A stretch of DNA of 12,500 bases from Chromera velia (GCA_018398765.1 JAHBMJ010002327.1:4853-17352), one strand, 5' to 3'. Shown: positions 1-7,673, counted from the first letter of the stretch. Notes: a model not told the origin generated them from the sequence alone. Made by a program: numbers and translations.

Positions 1-49
1 GTTGTTTGGGACGCTGCCCTGTCGATGGAGAAAGTTTGCCCGATATATC

Positions 50-1713
50 ATGCACGGAGGCGGCAACACGGCGGAGTCTCCCAGACGCCTTAATTCCACG
101 AGGGGGGGAAAGAGGGGGGGCGGGTTTGGGTTTGACGGCAAGGCAACAGGGGACGTGGAGCGAAGGTGTGAGTCGTTGTCATTTGAGAGAAGTACCACAG
201 GGCAGGGAGGGGCAGAGAGGGGGGGACAGTGGACGACAACTCCACTGGACCGGGCAGAGGTTTTCAGATCCAGGTGAGAGCCCTCACTGGCAACACGACC
301 ACTCTGGACGATGTGGATCCTTCCGACACTATGGAGACTGTCAGTCTTCTCTTAATTTGTGATCAATCTTGGTTGCCGTGTTTTGACTTTCCATTTGCAT
401 CAGTGTCATTGTCCCGCTGGTTTATGTGCTGTGAGACCCATAAGAATTGTGGCTTTATAACGTTCGCCAATGCAGGTGAGTCTGTGACAAGTGCCCTCTC
501 ATTCCCCCCTTTTTTCTGAAATTATCTTCCTTGCAGGTCAAGGCCAAAATCCAAGACAAGAAGGGGATCCTGCCCTGGATGCAGCGCCTCATTTATGGAG
601 GAAGGCAGCTGGACGACCTGCGAAGTCTCCCCGACTGCAACATTCAGAAGGACACCACCCTCCATTTGGTCCTACGTCTTCGGGGAGGCACGACGCTTGG
701 GTGGGTTGAACGAGAGGAACTCTCTGTGCCTGGTTTTTGCTTTCTTCTCCTTTTGGATCCTTTGGAGCTTTCTATCGGTTGATCTGCTTTTGGGCTGCTC
801 CTTTCTCCTCTGATTTTCCTTGCTTTCTTGTAGCAGCATTTCGCTTCCATTCTTCTTTCACGCGTTTGCAAAGCAGGTTGCGCTGATCTCCTCTATGAGT
901 TTTTTCTTGTGTGGTGTGGTCGTGGCAAACCAGACTCTACCTCGTCAGCATGTGTGTCATCTATCGACACCCTTCTTGGGTTTGCTGTTCTGCCCTCATG
1001 TCCTTTTCTCCATTTTCTCCTTGCAGTACGGAGTCAGGTAATGCCATCGACATCTCAGATGACGAGGACGAGCCATCGCCTTCCTCGTCATCTTCTTCCT
1101 CTTCGTCGGCTGCGGCATCGTCAGGCCAGGTGCCCACTGGGTGTGCGTTTATGATCGTTTGTGTTGCAGTGTTGCACTGTCATGATGTTGCAGCTCTTTG
1201 TGTGGGTCTGGTATATGGGGAGGTGCTGCATGGATTCTTGCAGGCTTTTGCTGCTGCCTTTCAAGCTGTGGAAGAGGAGCCTCAGCTGTGAAAAGATGCC
1301 TCCTGCAAGTGTTGGAATCTCCTTGCTTGCAGATTTGACGATTGGGCTCTGACTTGCATGCCTGAATCAATGCATGTTGTAGCCAAACCATCTTACTACC
1401 GTATTGTTTGTGTGAATCTCTTTGATTTAAATTCTTTTCCATGCAGGACGCGTGGGGAGCCGGCACAGACAGAGACGGGAACAAAATTTGGGGATATGCA
1501 GGCTTGTTCGCGGGCGGAGTTGCCCAGCAGGATGAAGAGATGCCATCTTCCATGGCAGAAGAGGTCAGTAAGTCTGTCGGAATTTAAAGCGTCCGGTCAC
1601 CGTCATCTTTCTTCTCTTATGCTCCCTATATAGAAGCTGTCTGTTACCTGATCTAGACCAAAAGGCGCAAGAAGAGTGTCAGGGAGCAAGAAGAAACGGG
1701 TGGAGACGGATAG
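50..1713 (+). CDS. Spliced gene for ubiquitin-like-domain protein with long acidic/serine-rich tail
   Basis: Proposed exons are 50-167, 230-339, 537-700, 1027-1129, 1447-1563 and 1657-1713; every junction is GT..AG and phase is kept through the first five exons (204 codons). Exon 1 is Gly/Arg-rich and starts with Met-His-Gly-Gly-Gly-Asn-Thr; the frame is open to the window edge, so the true start may lie upstream. Exons 2-3 encode a ubiquitin fold of about 77 residues ending in LRLRGG, with about 52 of 76 positions identical to ubiquitin. The Leu8/Ile44/His68/Val70 patch is kept. Positions equivalent to Lys6, Lys11 and Lys48 are Arg, Asn and Arg, while Lys27, 29, 33 and 63 are kept. There is no stop after GlyGly: the tail continues with TTLGTESG, an acidic IDISDDEDE motif, a run of nine serines, a Trp/Gly-rich exon and a basic TKRRKKS segment. 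The last exon is least certain, because all three frames are open there and a GTAAGT donor at 1568 competes with the one at 1564. The domain is confident; the function (Ubl adaptor or shuttle, perhaps nuclear) is inferred. Confidence 0.72.
230..689 (+). other. Ubiquitin-like domain split by one phase-0 intron
   Basis: The domain is read from 265-339 and 537-689. The first half carries [10 protein letters not shown] and DPSDTMET; the second starts [10 protein letters not shown] and ends [10 protein letters not shown]. The 340-536 intron (GTCAGT donor, CTTGCAG acceptor) falls between the residues equivalent to ubiquitin 25 and 26. One residue is inserted before the ValAspPro segment compared with ubiquitin. 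The preceding small intron at 168-229 (GTGAGT..ACAG, 62 nt) puts the domain in frame with exon 1. Confidence 0.88.
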
Positions 1714-2047
1714 AGAGGGTCAACCAAAACAAGAGTAGGTGAAAAACGAGAGTCCACTTCAATCATCCATGTGCGTATATGAGTGTGTATTCTTTTCCAC
1801 TGTACTTGCACAGGAGTGTACATGATCCAAAATATGGTTTCTTTTCCGGTTCTGCCATTAAGTACTCAGCTACGCGTTGAGACAATTCTCCTGCTTTGAA
1901 ACGTCTAACTTGGAGCTGCTCGGCAATGTGACAAACCTCTCGTTTCTTTTTTTGCCTTAAAGTTCTCACCTTTTACAGATATGTTTCATGTGGACAGTTG
2001 TCTTCCAGAAGTCACCCTTTGATTGCTCTTTTTTCTCTTGCACACAG

Positions 2048-2107
2048 AAGCGGGACAGTGATAAAATTCGAAATCGTGAACCTCCCCGGGCAGCCTCGAT
2101 AGCTGAT
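2048..2107 (+). CDS. Probable additional 20-codon exon (basic, KRDSDKIRNREPPRAASIAD)
   Basis: A 60-nt block lies between a TTGCACACAG acceptor and a GTAAGC donor and is open in phase 0. One other frame runs into TAG near the end and the third stops after three codons, so phase 0 is the only clean reading. It is hydrophilic and has no recognisable domain. It could continue the ubiquitin-like gene if the 1657 exon leaves at a weak donor at 1678 (after TKRRKKS) instead of reading to the TAG at 1711. It could equally be an exon of the downstream AP2 gene. Neither link is proven. Confidence 0.45.
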
Positions 2108-2177
2108 GTAAGCCAGTGCTTCTCATCCGAATCTTCTGACTATTCTGCCCCTCTCTTTTCCTGTCCTAGTCCTGCGT

Positions 2178-2193
2178 GACACACACACACACA
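2178..2193. repeat. (AC)n microsatellite
   Basis: A short perfect CA/AC run followed by CATACATTC lies in non-coding sequence just after the 2048-2107 exon. It is a simple repeat with no visible further role. Confidence 0.8.
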
Positions 2194-2255
2194 TACATTC
2201 TTTCTTCGTTCTTTTAAATTCTTCGTTACTGATTTTCTGTCTCTATGCAACCCAG

Positions 2256-2324
2256 ACGACCCTCCACGCATCATGGCTGTGGACTCTGTCGCGAGAGTGC
2301 AAACTCGTCTTTGAAATTCCTCAT
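2256..2324 (+). CDS. Candidate short exon after a CAACCCAG acceptor
   Basis: After the pyrimidine-rich TTTTCTGTCTCTATGCAACCCAG, phase 0 from 2256 reads TTLHASWLWTLSRECKLVFE and then IPH before a TGA. It could be a terminal exon of the ubiquitin-like gene following the 2048-2107 exon (both phase 0). If the GT at 2279 is used instead, the 23-nt exon ends in phase 2 and fits the phase-2 acceptor at 2708, which would splice on into the AP2 gene. No domain is visible. Confidence 0.3.
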
Positions 2325-2410
2325 TGAGTTTCGTCCTTCGCAGACGTTCATCTCATCCCGTAAGCTGCTTTTCTCTTGCACCTTGAAGATCCTGCACTCA
2401 AGAAGAGTAT

Positions 2411-2585
2411 GAAGGGAGACAAAAAAAAAAGTAGGACCGAAAGAAAGAAATAGCGAACGAACGAACGAACAGAAAGAAAGACAGACAGACAGAAAGAAGA
2501 AAGAAAGAATGAAAGAGCAAACGAACGAATGAAAGAAGGAAGGAAAGAAGGAAAGATCGAAATTGGGAGACAAAAAGGAAAGGTT
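2411..2585. repeat. Degenerate purine-rich simple repeat, (GAAA)/(GAAC)/(GACA) units
   Basis: About 170 nt of nearly pure A/G sequence with interleaved GAAAGAAA, GAACGAAC and GACAGACA units. The mirror pyrimidine strand gives artefactual open frames rich in Phe and Ser. It sits between the candidate exon at 2256 and the AP2 gene. A strong pyrimidine tract follows (2640-2700), so this may be an intron or the gap between two genes. Confidence 0.8.
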
Positions 2586-2792
2586 GGAAGAATATTGACC
2601 TTGCGCGAGTGGTCCTCATTCCCTTTTTGGTTTCTCTGTCAACTCGCCTGTCAATTTCCCTCCCACGCCTCTCTTTTCCCTTCCTCACTCCTTTTCTGCA
2701 TTGCAAGGCAACCACTATGTGGCAACGTGCTTGGTGCATGGTCAACCTCAGGCCACATCTTTCTTCTGACGTACTATGATTTGACTGAAGCA

Positions 2793-3856
2793 ATGGAAGA
2801 TCGAGTCTGTACCCTGATTTGGACAGCCCGGAAGTTTGTGATTCATACATTTTTGATGTGCCTTCCTGCCGCCCCCGATGCGTGTACGCGCGTGCAGAAG
2901 TCGGCTCTCATGCAACAAATCGCGGCCTGGAAGGGAAGGGATGCCCCCAACACAACACAACAGACGTGGACGAACTCGAGGAAAAGATCCTCAGTCTTAT
3001 AGAGAAAGAGGAGACCCGCTGCAGCAGGAAGTCGTCACCAGCATCGAAGATGCCCCTCAGCAGCAGGAGGAGGAGGTGCCAGAGGAGGAAGAAACGGAAA
3101 AGGAGGAGGATCAAGCGAAAAGGGAGACGCGCCTGCTCAGCGAGTCTCAGATTGGAAAGCTCAGAAGGACTGTCCACGCTCTAAAATTAAACCAGGTAAC
3201 TGTCTGAAAGTACGATTTCTCATGAAGGGCAGCTAGGCGCGCTGAATCCAATTTGCAGACCCGGCATCCTTCATCCCTGCCGTTGTATGCCTCTTCATGG
3301 ATCTGATATGTTCACCTTCCCACATTTTCTGTGTCATCCGTCAAAAGGGGTATGCTGCATGTCTACTGACTCTGCACAATTCGTTTGTACGTGGTAGTGG
3401 TTGCTCAAATATAAGCAGCCATGTCAAAACCACGAAAGAAATGGAATGGTGGATAAGCAACGGATCAGACCCGCATGTCATTGAACTTCGCCAGGGCCCT
3501 GCTCTGAATGCACGCATGTAAGCTACACCTTTTCTTTCTTTGTTTGTTTGTTTTCCTTATTTTCATTCATATGTACAGGCTCCTGGACTGTCGTGGTCGG
3601 AGAAGAACGGGGGGACGTGGATGGCCTGCTGGCACCAGGGCGTGATGTTCGGGGAGATCCAGCACAAACATAGGTTTCTGGCGCACGGCGACGATGTTCG
3701 TTCGTCGTTCTTGGCGGCGGCCAAGTTTCGGAAAAGTATCGAAGCCACCCGTAGACAAGTTTTGTGTAGGAAGTGAGTCGAGGCTGTACGCTCTCAGCAT
3801 GTAATCCTTTTTTTCCTCCTCCATTTGACGTTCCCTCCAGTTCTGTGTGCAACTGA
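2793..3856 (+). CDS. Spliced gene for a protein with a single AP2-like DNA-binding domain
   Basis: Proposed exons are 2793-2833, 2898-3195, 3579-3772 and 3841-3856, with introns of 64, 383 and 68 nt, all GT..AG and phase-consistent, giving about 182 residues. The first exon may extend to 2708, where a long pyrimidine tract ends in TTGCAAG; the Met at 2793 is therefore tentative. The second exon is rich in Gln and Glu (a run near EEEVPEEEETEKEED) and ends in a basic segment (KLRRTVHALKLNQ), probably coiled or disordered. The third exon holds the AP2-like module: GLSWSEKNGGTWMACW (first strands), then GVMFGEIQHKHRF, then a helix around SSFLAAAKFRKSIEATRRQ. The Gly-x-x-Trp start, second Trp and terminal amphipathic helix fit AP2 domains, as in plant ERF and apicomplexan ApiAP2 factors. 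The GTGAGT donor at 3773 leads to a five-residue tail; if retained, a TGA follows at once. Sequence-specific DNA binding is inferred from the family. Confidence 0.62.
3579..3767 (+). other. AP2-like (ApiAP2/ERF-type) DNA-binding domain
   Basis: About 60 residues in one exon begin just after the ATGTACAG acceptor. Trp at domain position about 6 and two further Trp residues around 14 and 18 lie in the beta-sheet region. A helix with FLAAAKFRK follows, matching the helix that packs under the sheet in AP2 domains. No second AP2 copy is visible in the window. It could be a degenerate AP2-like fold rather than a functional binder. Confidence 0.62.
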
Positions 3857-4254
3857 AAGTTGAAGATGCTCCTGCGTTAATTGTGAGTTGCTACTCGAAA
3901 TCACTGCAAGCAAAAGAAGCGAGAGTTGAGTAAGCGGGTGCAACAAAGGCATAGACTGGGCAATTCATAAGTCGCGCCAATTTGAGATAGATCCCAGGCA
4001 GGCAGAGAAAGTCCTTCTTTTCAGTAGGTGGGAGTACAGCAAAATCCTTCTCGGAAGCATGCAGTGTCATTCCTTTCGGATGTTCCCATGCGATGCTGGT
4101 CTCATGATTGATAATCCCTGACCTCTCTTCTCCCACATGCAGACCGTCTTCTATGTGCCCCGTAATCCATCGACATGAGTGTATGGGCTTGCGCCCCAGC
4201 AAAGCACCCATCACCAAGGTCAGCAATTGAAAGCCGAGGGAGGGTGAGTGAGTG
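3857..4254. other. Unassigned region after the AP2 gene
   Basis: No plus-strand exon with good splice signals was found here. A minus-strand open frame (3891-4211) is listed separately. On the minus strand a good acceptor-like CTTTTGCTTGCAG ends near 3906, which could mean part of that frame is intronic. Confidence 0.4.
3891..4211 (-). CDS. Hypothetical minus-strand open frame, about 106 residues
   Basis: From an ATG at 4211 (minus) the frame reads MGALLGRKPIHS and ends in FACSDFE before a stop at 3891. Composition is mixed and protein-like, without the repeats seen further upstream in the same frame. It would converge on the AP2 gene with about 35 bp between the stop codons, which is possible in a compact genome. 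No domain is recognised. Against it: the acceptor-like TTGCTTGCAG near its 3' end and the lack of a clear promoter. It may be chance. Confidence 0.25.
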   Translation of the reverse strand: MGALLGRKPIHSCRWITGHIEDGLHVGEERSGIINHETSIAWEHPKGMTLHASEKDFAVLPPTEKKDFLCLPGIYLKLARLMNCPVYAFVAPAYSTLASFACSDFE

Positions 4255-4510
4255 CAAAGAAGAAGGACGAGCCAATAAGAGGATGACACAGCGACAGAGA
4301 AACGGGAAGACAGAAGCAGATGTAGAGACAGAATCACACATCGAGACAGAGATCCACGCAAGCACAGATAAACAAAAGGCGGAGAGAGGACGAGAGAGAG
4401 ATGCGCGCACACGGACTGACAGGCAGGCAAATGCAGACAGACATAGACGAAGAGACAGACAATTGGGTGGATATGTACATAGATAAACAGAAAGCAACAG
4501 ACATAAACAA
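4255..4510. repeat. Degenerate purine-rich tract, GACAGA/GAGACAGA units
   Basis: Imperfect repeats of GACAGA, GAGACAGA and AGACAGACA run for about 250 nt, giving Arg/Glu/Thr-rich readings on one strand and Ser/Leu/Cys-rich readings on the other. Resembles the tract at 2411-2585 in base bias but not in unit. Probably non-coding. Confidence 0.75.
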
Positions 4511-4679
4511 AAACGCAGAGACCCCTCTTTTTCGACGTTCCCCTCTCAGATCGAGTTAGTTTTCTTCATTGTTGTTTTCTCTTTCTGCATAAGGGGTCTA
4601 CATGATTTGTGTCCAAAGAAAAATCTTTCTAACTCTGAAATTCCTCTTCTGCCCACCCGATACAGATTGGCGTGCCATG

Positions 4680-4747
4680 GGCCGGACACCCTGGAAGGAC
4701 AGATCCTCAGTCTCAGACTGATAGAGAGAGAGGAGACCAGTCAGTGA
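4680..4747 (+). pseudogene. Partial copy of the AP2-gene linker exon
   Basis: The segment around 4700-4740 (AGATCCTCAGTCT, then GATAGAGAGAGAGGAGACC) closely matches about 2986-3020 inside the AP2 gene (AGATCCTCAGTCT, then ATAGAGAAAGAGGAGACC), with a 6-nt in-frame difference. Upstream is a splice-acceptor-like CTGCCCACCCGATACAG ending at 4665. The copy meets a stop at 4745 or soon after. It may be a decayed exon duplicate or the last exon of an alternative transcript. Confidence 0.4.
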
Positions 4748-4767
4748 GGCTTTCATAGGGGTGTATG

Positions 4768-4830
4768 ACACCAGGGGGGGGGTGGTGTACAGCGCTACGA
4801 GAGCTGAGGGTGGATGCCCCCCCCCGGTGT
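4768..4830. mobile_element. 63-bp mini inverted-repeat element with G9/C9 ends
   Basis: Begins ACACCA then nine G; ends GGATG, nine C, GGTGT. The two ends are inverted copies (ACACC-G-run against C-run-GGTGT), like the larger element at 5880-6031. No clear flanking direct repeat is seen. May be a solo miniature element or a hairpin-forming remnant. Confidence 0.45.
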
Positions 4831-5472
4831 GATTCAGAATAAGGTCATCTGAAAACGCTGGACTACGGATGGCGGGGGGATGTGAGGCATAATGGTAAAC
4901 AAAAAAAACTCCTAACTTCTCAGCTATACAATTCCCTAAAATCTCTTCAACTATCTAAGACTATCTTAAAACTCAAAAACACTAATATATCTTAAACTAT
5001 CAGACACTATTTAAAAGTGTCTTCAAACTAATCATGTTACTAATATGTCACTAGCTTAGTTAACAATCGTATACGATCTCATTCATGTACAACTTGTCAA
5101 TGACTGTGCAAGTCATCAGTAATTTTTCGATATCCGAACAGTGAGAGATGCTGAGAGGAGAGGAAAAGGCGATAGAGGGAAAAGCGATAGAGTCATACAT
5201 GCATGTACTCTTCAAAAGAATGTCAATCTTGCAGGGGATACACCGTAAAAAAGATGGGTTGATAGCAGAAGAAGGGTCATTGGGATCAACGCGGATAAAG
5301 TCCAGCAGACGAGGATTCAACGACACGATCTCTTCACACTGTTCCCTTTTTTTGTGAAGCTTCCTTCTCTTTGCGTTCACTCCAAAATACACCGACGGAA
5401 GCTTAGGGCCGTCATCTTTCCGGCTTCACTCCCGTCTCTATTCCGATCTATACTTACAAACTGACTTCCTTC
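4831..5472. other. AT-rich, mostly unassigned segment
   Basis: From about 4890 to 5090 the sequence is AT-rich with many ACTATC/ACTATTT-like short repeats and no open frame of note. From 5060 to 5392 a minus-strand open frame is listed separately. On the minus strand a strong donor-like GTAAGTATAG lies at about 5459-5450, hinting that minus-strand splicing could occur here. Confidence 0.4.
5060..5392 (-). CDS. Hypothetical minus-strand open frame, 110 residues
   Basis: Starts MYFGVNAKRRKLHKK at 5392 and ends EIVYDC at 5060. The first half (REQCEEIVSLNPRLLDFIRV) looks protein-like; the second half is richer in Ser, Ile and Cys. A GTAAGTATAG donor-like site lies about 60 nt upstream on the same strand, so the start might be a spliced junction rather than the ATG. 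No family recognised. Could be chance. Confidence 0.25.
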   Translation of the reverse strand: MYFGVNAKRRKLHKKREQCEEIVSLNPRLLDFIRVDPNDPSSAINPSFLRCIPCKIDILLKSTCMYDSIAFPSIAFSSPLSISHCSDIEKLLMTCTVIDKLYMNEIVYDC

Positions 5473-5805
5473 TTGATCGACACGTGGAGAAAAAATCATT
5501 CTGTTTACCTCAGATCAGCTGACATCCGATTTAGCAGAGCAGAGCGTGTTCGCCGAACTTTTCGGGTTGAGTGGCCGGTGCTGATTAGCAGAGGACTCAA
5601 TGAAGAAGGTTGGGTGGATGTTGCCGTTCAGGCACGTTCAGGTGTATGGGAGGTGAAATTAATTTTGAACGTTGAGGATAGGTTGTGCGGTTTGAGTTCC
5701 AAAGATGGTCCGCATAATTTTGAGAGACTTTCCCCGGTTTGTACACATAAAACATGTTATTATATTGTTATAGAGCATCGTTGCATACATGGGCCCCTAA
5801 GAAAA
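5473..5805 (+). CDS. Hypothetical plus-strand open frame with no recognised family
   Basis: The frame is open for about 110 codons and reads for example RRTFRVEWPVLISRGL and GWVDVAVQARSGVWEVKLIL, which is protein-like, then runs into an ATGC repeat. There is no ATG near the start (the open frame begins at TTG) and no clear acceptor. It might be an upstream exon of the gene ending at 6830, a gene remnant, or chance. Confidence 0.22.
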
Positions 5806-5809
5806 AAAA

Positions 5810-5838
5810 TGCATGCATGCATGTATGCATGCATGCAT
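5810..5838. repeat. (ATGC)n simple repeat
   Basis: A nearly perfect GCAT/ATGC run of about 29 nt with one ATGT interruption. Self-complementary, so it can form a hairpin or cruciform. Just upstream of the GC-rich element at 5880-6031. Confidence 0.85.
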
Positions 5839-5879
5839 TAAAAAGCTGAACGTCTGCCTCGGTGGGCAACTCCGCATAG

Positions 5880-6031
5880 ACACCGGGGGGGGGTATCCCT
5901 TCTCGCACGGGCCGGTAGCAGCGGATGCCAGGGGGGGCGCGGTCCGGCGCATCAGGCGCGAAACGCCCGATGCCCGTCCTACCATCCACGGGCATAACGG
6001 AGCAAGCTTGGATGCCCCCCCCCCCCGGTGT
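5880..6031. mobile_element. 152-bp GC-rich miniature element with ACACC-G(n) inverted ends
   Basis: Left end is ACACC, nine G, TATCC; right end is GGATG, twelve C, GGTGT. The termini are inverted copies apart from homopolymer length and one base. The flanks CCGCATAG and CCTAATAG agree at 6 of 8 positions, compatible with an aged 8-bp target duplication. The interior is GC-rich with short palindromes and no gene. Same end structure as 4768-4830. Confidence 0.5.
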
Positions 6032-6207
6032 CCTAATAGGAGGATACACTGCTATAGGCTTTCCTCCATGCATCAAAATCGTTTTGCCTTTCTCTTTCTG
6101 TCGATCGATCTGGTGCCACCGGCCTTGGCTTCCGTCTCTGTCCCCCTGCATTTTTTGTTCCTTTATTTCTTTTGCCCCGTCCTCCATTCATTCATTCTTT
6201 CGCTCAG

Positions 6208-6830
6208 GCCATCCCCCCCCTCTGTCGTCGGAGACGGTGCCCTGTCGATCGTGCACGGAGGCGGCAATACGAGCGACACCAGTACTTCTTGTGCTGCAAC
6301 ATCCACTTTGGCACAGAAGAGCTCGGAGAGTGGGAAGGACATGGAAGCAAAGAAGACGGGTTCGACGCTCTCTACATCAGGGGCCTCTAGTGGGGGAGGG
6401 AACCCTCCAGAGGACAAGAAAACACCGGTCGGTCGGTCGGTTGAGCGAGAACTCTGGATCCTGTGCACGTGCAGTATCTAATCCTTTCTATTCCACTCTG
6501 TCTTTCTTTGCAGTTCAAGATCATTCCCGGCGATGCAATGAAGCACCTGTCTGCATTAGAAAAATTTTATAAGGAGACGATCCAAAGGGTGCAGAACAGA
6601 ATCCAGCTGACACTGACAGTAGACGCTGATGAAGGCAGACGCTTTATGGCCGAACTGGCCCAGACAGTGTGGGAAGATCGAATTCACGTTGCACGCCACC
6701 TCGTACCAATTTTTCAAACTTTAGTCAGCACTGAGGCTCCACTCATTTCCTCTGTTTGAATTATTTGTTTGCTCAGTATTCAGTCATTATGAACTATTTC
6801 CTGCAGGCTGAAGACTCGATATGGAGGTAA
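6208..6830 (+). CDS. 3' exons of an unrecognised spliced gene (Ser/Thr/Gly linker plus helical C-terminal region)
   Basis: Exon 6208-6427 follows a long pyrimidine tract ending CGCTCAG and enters in phase 2; it reads GDGALSIVHGGGNTSDT and then Ser/Thr/Lys-rich low complexity ending EDKKTP. The donor GTCGGT at 6428 sits in a GTCG repeat; the 86-nt intron ends TTTGCAG. Exon 6514 onward reads FKIIPGDAMKHLSALEKFYK, then VQNRIQLTLTVDADEGRRFM and WEDRIHVARHLVPIFQTLV, which looks alpha-helical and well folded. It either stops at TGA 6757-6759 or splices (GTTTGA at 6754 to CCTGCAG at 6806, 53 nt) to a last exon ending AEDSIWR at 6830. Upstream exons are not identified. The phase-2 entry also fits the phase-2 donor of the AP2 gene at 3773. 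No family recognised. Confidence 0.5.
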
Positions 6831-7665
6831 TGGACATGAATGACAAAGATTGGGATTGGTTCGCAAATTCGATCTTCTGAGTTTTGGTGGAGTATGAGAT
6901 TGTGGACGGTGTATTAGGTAAGGCCGCTTTGGCATTTCACTCACTCTGCCTCAAGCACAGCGGCAAGGTGGGAGAATGACAACGTTAGCATCAACGTCTC
7001 ATGACCAATTGATTTTAATTTAAGTTGAATACAGTGAAACGGTATTTTGTTTTAAGTTTTATTTTATTTTAGTGTATCAACTTCAGGAGACCTTTCTGCA
7101 ATAGTTTTTTTTATCGAGATTTTAATTTACTATTACTAGTAGTAGTTTAAACATCTTTTTTATTATACTAAAAATTACTAGAAAAGTCATTTCCAATTAA
7201 TACCAATTAATTAGTCAAGTTCCAATTGGGAACTTACAATTTGATTTTTGTTTTCCTAGTCAGCTAGGTCTTTTCTAGCCTAAATAGTAAATTCTAGGCA
7301 GTAGACCTAGCAATAGACCGCGAGAAGCACTAGCTAGAATATTAATCCTATCCTATCGGATCGATCCAATCAATGATGCTAGCAATGATGTTTTTCTTTT
7401 ATATAACCATTAATAACCACACAATTCTGATAATTCATGAGTGCATTCATTTTTTTTTTATTATTGCCTGCATATTAGGTTTAAGCCACCCTACAAAAAA
7501 TGTCAGAAACTAGGTTAGAAAAATTATAGAAAAGTTGTTAGAAAAGTGGTAGAAAACTGATTGATAGAACAAAGTCTATCACTTTTTTAACATTTTTTGC
7601 AGGACAGACTGAAGAGCACTCCTAGCTATAGACTCCTAGAGGCACTCAAATCGGATTTATGTAAA
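6831..7665. other. AT-rich non-coding sequence
   Basis: No open frame or splice pattern is visible. Contains short AT-rich repeats (ATTACTAG, AATTAATTAG, and AGAAAAGT repeated around 7518-7558). It is the left part of the AT-rich block; older transposon remnants are plausible but no end pair was found. Confidence 0.6.
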
Positions 7666-7673
7666 GATTTCAC

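Noticed and set aside
1244-1291. Possible terminal exon after GATTCTTGCAG reading [15 protein letters not shown]
   Set aside because: It is in phase with the 1129 donor, but skipping it to the stronger CCATGCAG acceptor at 1446 gives a longer open reading. Kept only as an alternative end.
2271-2850. Long minus-strand frames rich in Ser, Phe and Leu
   Set aside because: They are reversed readings of the GAAA/GACA microsatellite; composition is that of a repeat, with no domain.
2819-3184. Arg/Lys-rich open frame overlapping the AP2-gene linker exon (RRRKKRKRRRIKRK-like)
   Set aside because: It is the +1 reading of a purine-rich GAG/GAA tract. The Glu-rich frame joins both neighbouring exons in phase; this one does not.
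4102-4497. Minus-strand frames with CLSVCLS-type repetition
   Set aside because: They come from the degenerate GACAGA tract; only the downstream part (4211-3891) is kept, as a weak candidate.
5813-6207. Continuation of the 6208-6427 exon frame upstream into a His/Met/Cys-rich start
   Set aside because: It crosses an ATGC microsatellite, a GC-rich miniature element and a pyrimidine tract ending in CTCAG, so it most likely is not exon. An ATG at 6069 with a hydrophobic stretch leaves some doubt.
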